Source: an uncultured Rhodopila sp. (GTDB lineage Bacteria; Pseudomonadota; Alphaproteobacteria; Acetobacterales; Acetobacteraceae). Taken from it: a stretch of 64,000 bases of DNA. Shown here one piece after another: positions 63,017 to 64,000 of this stretch. The notes below the pieces were generated by a model. It saw only the letters and a program-made list of their open reading frames with translations, was not told the DNA's origin and made no database searches. Within the stretch, counting starts at the first letter, position 1; every line of letters starts with the position of its first letter. The stretch spans positions 45,166 to 109,165 of the forward strand of contig CAIZFE010000053.1 of the NCBI GenBank assembly GCA_903932145.1. Reading direction: 5' to 3'. The translations under genes were made by a program, and so were the position numbers.

Positions 63017-63736
63017 ATGACCTGGTCCATCGTCGCGCACGATCCGAACTCCGGCGCATTCGCCGTGGCGGTCGCCACCCGAGCGTTCGCGGTGGGCGCG
63101 TTCTGTCCATTTGTGCGGGCCGGGGTGGGCGCGGTTTCGACGCAGTCCATGACCAACCGCTACCTCGGCCCGGCTGTTCTGGACGCGATGGCGCGGGGTT
63201 TGTCCCCTGCCGCGGCGATCGAAGGCGCGCTGGCCGGCGATGAGGGACGCGGTATCCGCCAGGTCCATGCCATTGACCGCAATGGCCGTTCGGCAGCCTG
63301 GACCGGCCAGAACTGCGTCGAATGGTGCGGCAGCGTGTCCTCTGGCGGCATCAGCGTGGCTGGCAACATGCTGGTTGGGGAGGCGACGGTTTCATCCACG
63401 CTGGTGTCCTGGAAGCTGAACGGCACGATGCCGATGCCCGACCGGCTGATGCTCGCGATGGAAGCGGGTGAGGCAGCCGGCGGCGACCGGCGCGGCAAAC
63501 AGTCAGCCGCGATGGTGATGGTGACGACCGAGGATTTTCCGGACTTGAACCTGCGGGTCGATGATCACCCGGAACCGCTTCAGGAGCTGCGGCGGTTGCT
63601 GTCGGTCTGGAAGGTGGAAGGGGTGCCTCGGCTGGGGATCGCGCCGTCGAAAGCGAACCCGTCGGGGTTGACGGACCTGGACGCGCTGGAGGCGGGGTGG
63701 ATCGCGCGGGGGATGGATTTGCGGTTTCGGCGATAG
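63017..63736 (+). CDS. DUF1028 (NTN-hydrolase-like) family protein
   Basis: A 239-residue protein matching DUF1028: MTWSIVAHDPNSGAFAVAVA, GAVSTQSMTNRYLGPAVLDA, IRQVHAIDRNGRSAAWTG and SVAGNMLVGEATVSSTLVSW. The fold is NTN-hydrolase-like but the usual N-terminal nucleophile is not exposed, and the function is unsettled. A peptidoglycan-binding-like C-terminal tail (EPLQELRRLLSVWKVEGVPR) is present, as in some members. It has no signal peptide. Confidence 0.9.
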   Translation: MTWSIVAHDPNSGAFAVAVATRAFAVGAFCPFVRAGVGAVSTQSMTNRYLGPAVLDAMARGLSPAAAIEGALAGDEGRGIRQVHAIDRNGRSAAWTGQNCVEWCGSVSSGGISVAGNMLVGEATVSSTLVSWKLNGTMPMPDRLMLAMEAGEAAGGDRRGKQSAAMVMVTTEDFPDLNLRVDDHPEPLQELRRLLSVWKVEGVPRLGIAPSKANPSGLTDLDALEAGWIARGMDLRFRR

Positions 63737-64000
63737 AGATGCGTGGCTTTGTGGGGGGCGGTGATCGGGCAGTCGTCTTGCCAGATGGTCATACAGTGAA
63801 AGATCACCACGGAGGACCACGGAGAAACGATGTCCGGTGGCTGTTGGCTTCTCCGTGGTCCTTGTATCTTCGATTTGTGCCAAAAAGCGGGTGGACCGGC
63901 GTGCCGGCCGCACGCCGGTCCTGGAGCGGAGAGCCCGTGTGGCCCTTGGTGAAAAGACCGTCTCGGAGCAAGGCGCCTCCTCTCCATTCTTCACAGCCCG
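63737..64000. repeat. Intergenic hairpin repeats at the right edge
   Basis: GGACCACGGAGAA (63814-63826) pairs perfectly with TTCTCCGTGGTCC (63849-63861). GGACCGGCGTGC (63893-63904) pairs perfectly with GCACGCCGGTCC (63910-63921). The first contains the CACGGAGGACCACGGAG-type motif common in bacterial intergenic repeats. No gene is supported in this stretch. Confidence 0.6.

Overview
The window is GC-rich, densely coded DNA from an alphaproteobacterium. The gene families and gene order look most like Acetobacteraceae (Rhodospirillales); this is inferred from style and was not tested by a search. I see no rRNA, tRNA, CRISPR array, intact insertion sequence or prophage. The window opens inside an LpxR-type lipid A deacylase gene.

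Layout. (1) 0.8-10.2 kb: an acyl-CoA degradation block on the minus strand, with a FadL-type porin, acyl-CoA ligase, MerR regulator, thiolase, hydroxyacyl-CoA dehydrogenase/enoyl-CoA hydratase and acyl-CoA dehydrogenase. (2) 11-17 kb: an OmpR-type regulator, small proteins, a hydroxyacid dehydrogenase, a glutathione transferase, a peroxiredoxin-like gene, an EamA exporter and a divergent LysR gene. The peroxiredoxin-like gene has an in-frame TGA exactly where its relatives have the catalytic cysteine, followed at once by a SECIS-like hairpin, so it is very probably an unannotated selenoprotein. (3) 17.2-18 kb: a MntA/HepT toxin-antitoxin pair whose toxin is frameshifted. (4) 18-26.5 kb: aromatic-compound catabolism, with an MFS carrier, HpaB-like monooxygenase, CobW GTPase, two-subunit Rieske dioxygenase, amidohydrolase, stress protein and PobA.

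(5) 26.6-39.1 kb: a small membrane protein and regulator pair, then a capsule or exopolysaccharide locus. Two minus-strand genes (a glycosyltransferase and a KpsS-like protein) diverge from a plus-strand operon. That operon encodes a glycosyltransferase, a Wza-like export lipoprotein, a KpsM permease fused to TPR repeats, KpsT, a KpsE-like protein, a methyltransferase and a sulfotransferase. The minus-strand glycosyltransferase carries about 140 codons of in-frame intergenic palindromic repeat. (6) 39-43 kb: ligase, thiolase, DOPA-dioxygenase-like protein and hydrolase. (7) 43-45.4 kb: four overlapping lipoprotein genes, including CsgG. (8) 45.6-53.8 kb: hydrolase, glutathione transferase, DUF3297, an AT-rich gap, a PEP-CTERM protein, P450, cupredoxin, a Tat metallophosphoesterase, and an ECF sigma factor with its anti-sigma factor.

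(9) 54-57.5 kb: a Gtr-type glycosylation module (GtrA, GtrB and a large membrane protein). (10) 57.8-64 kb: hydroxyacid dehydrogenase, secreted protein, GH19 lysin, hypothetical protein, NIPSNAP protein, small lipoprotein, fasciclin protein and a DUF1028 protein. Palindromic intergenic repeats of at least two sequence classes are scattered throughout.
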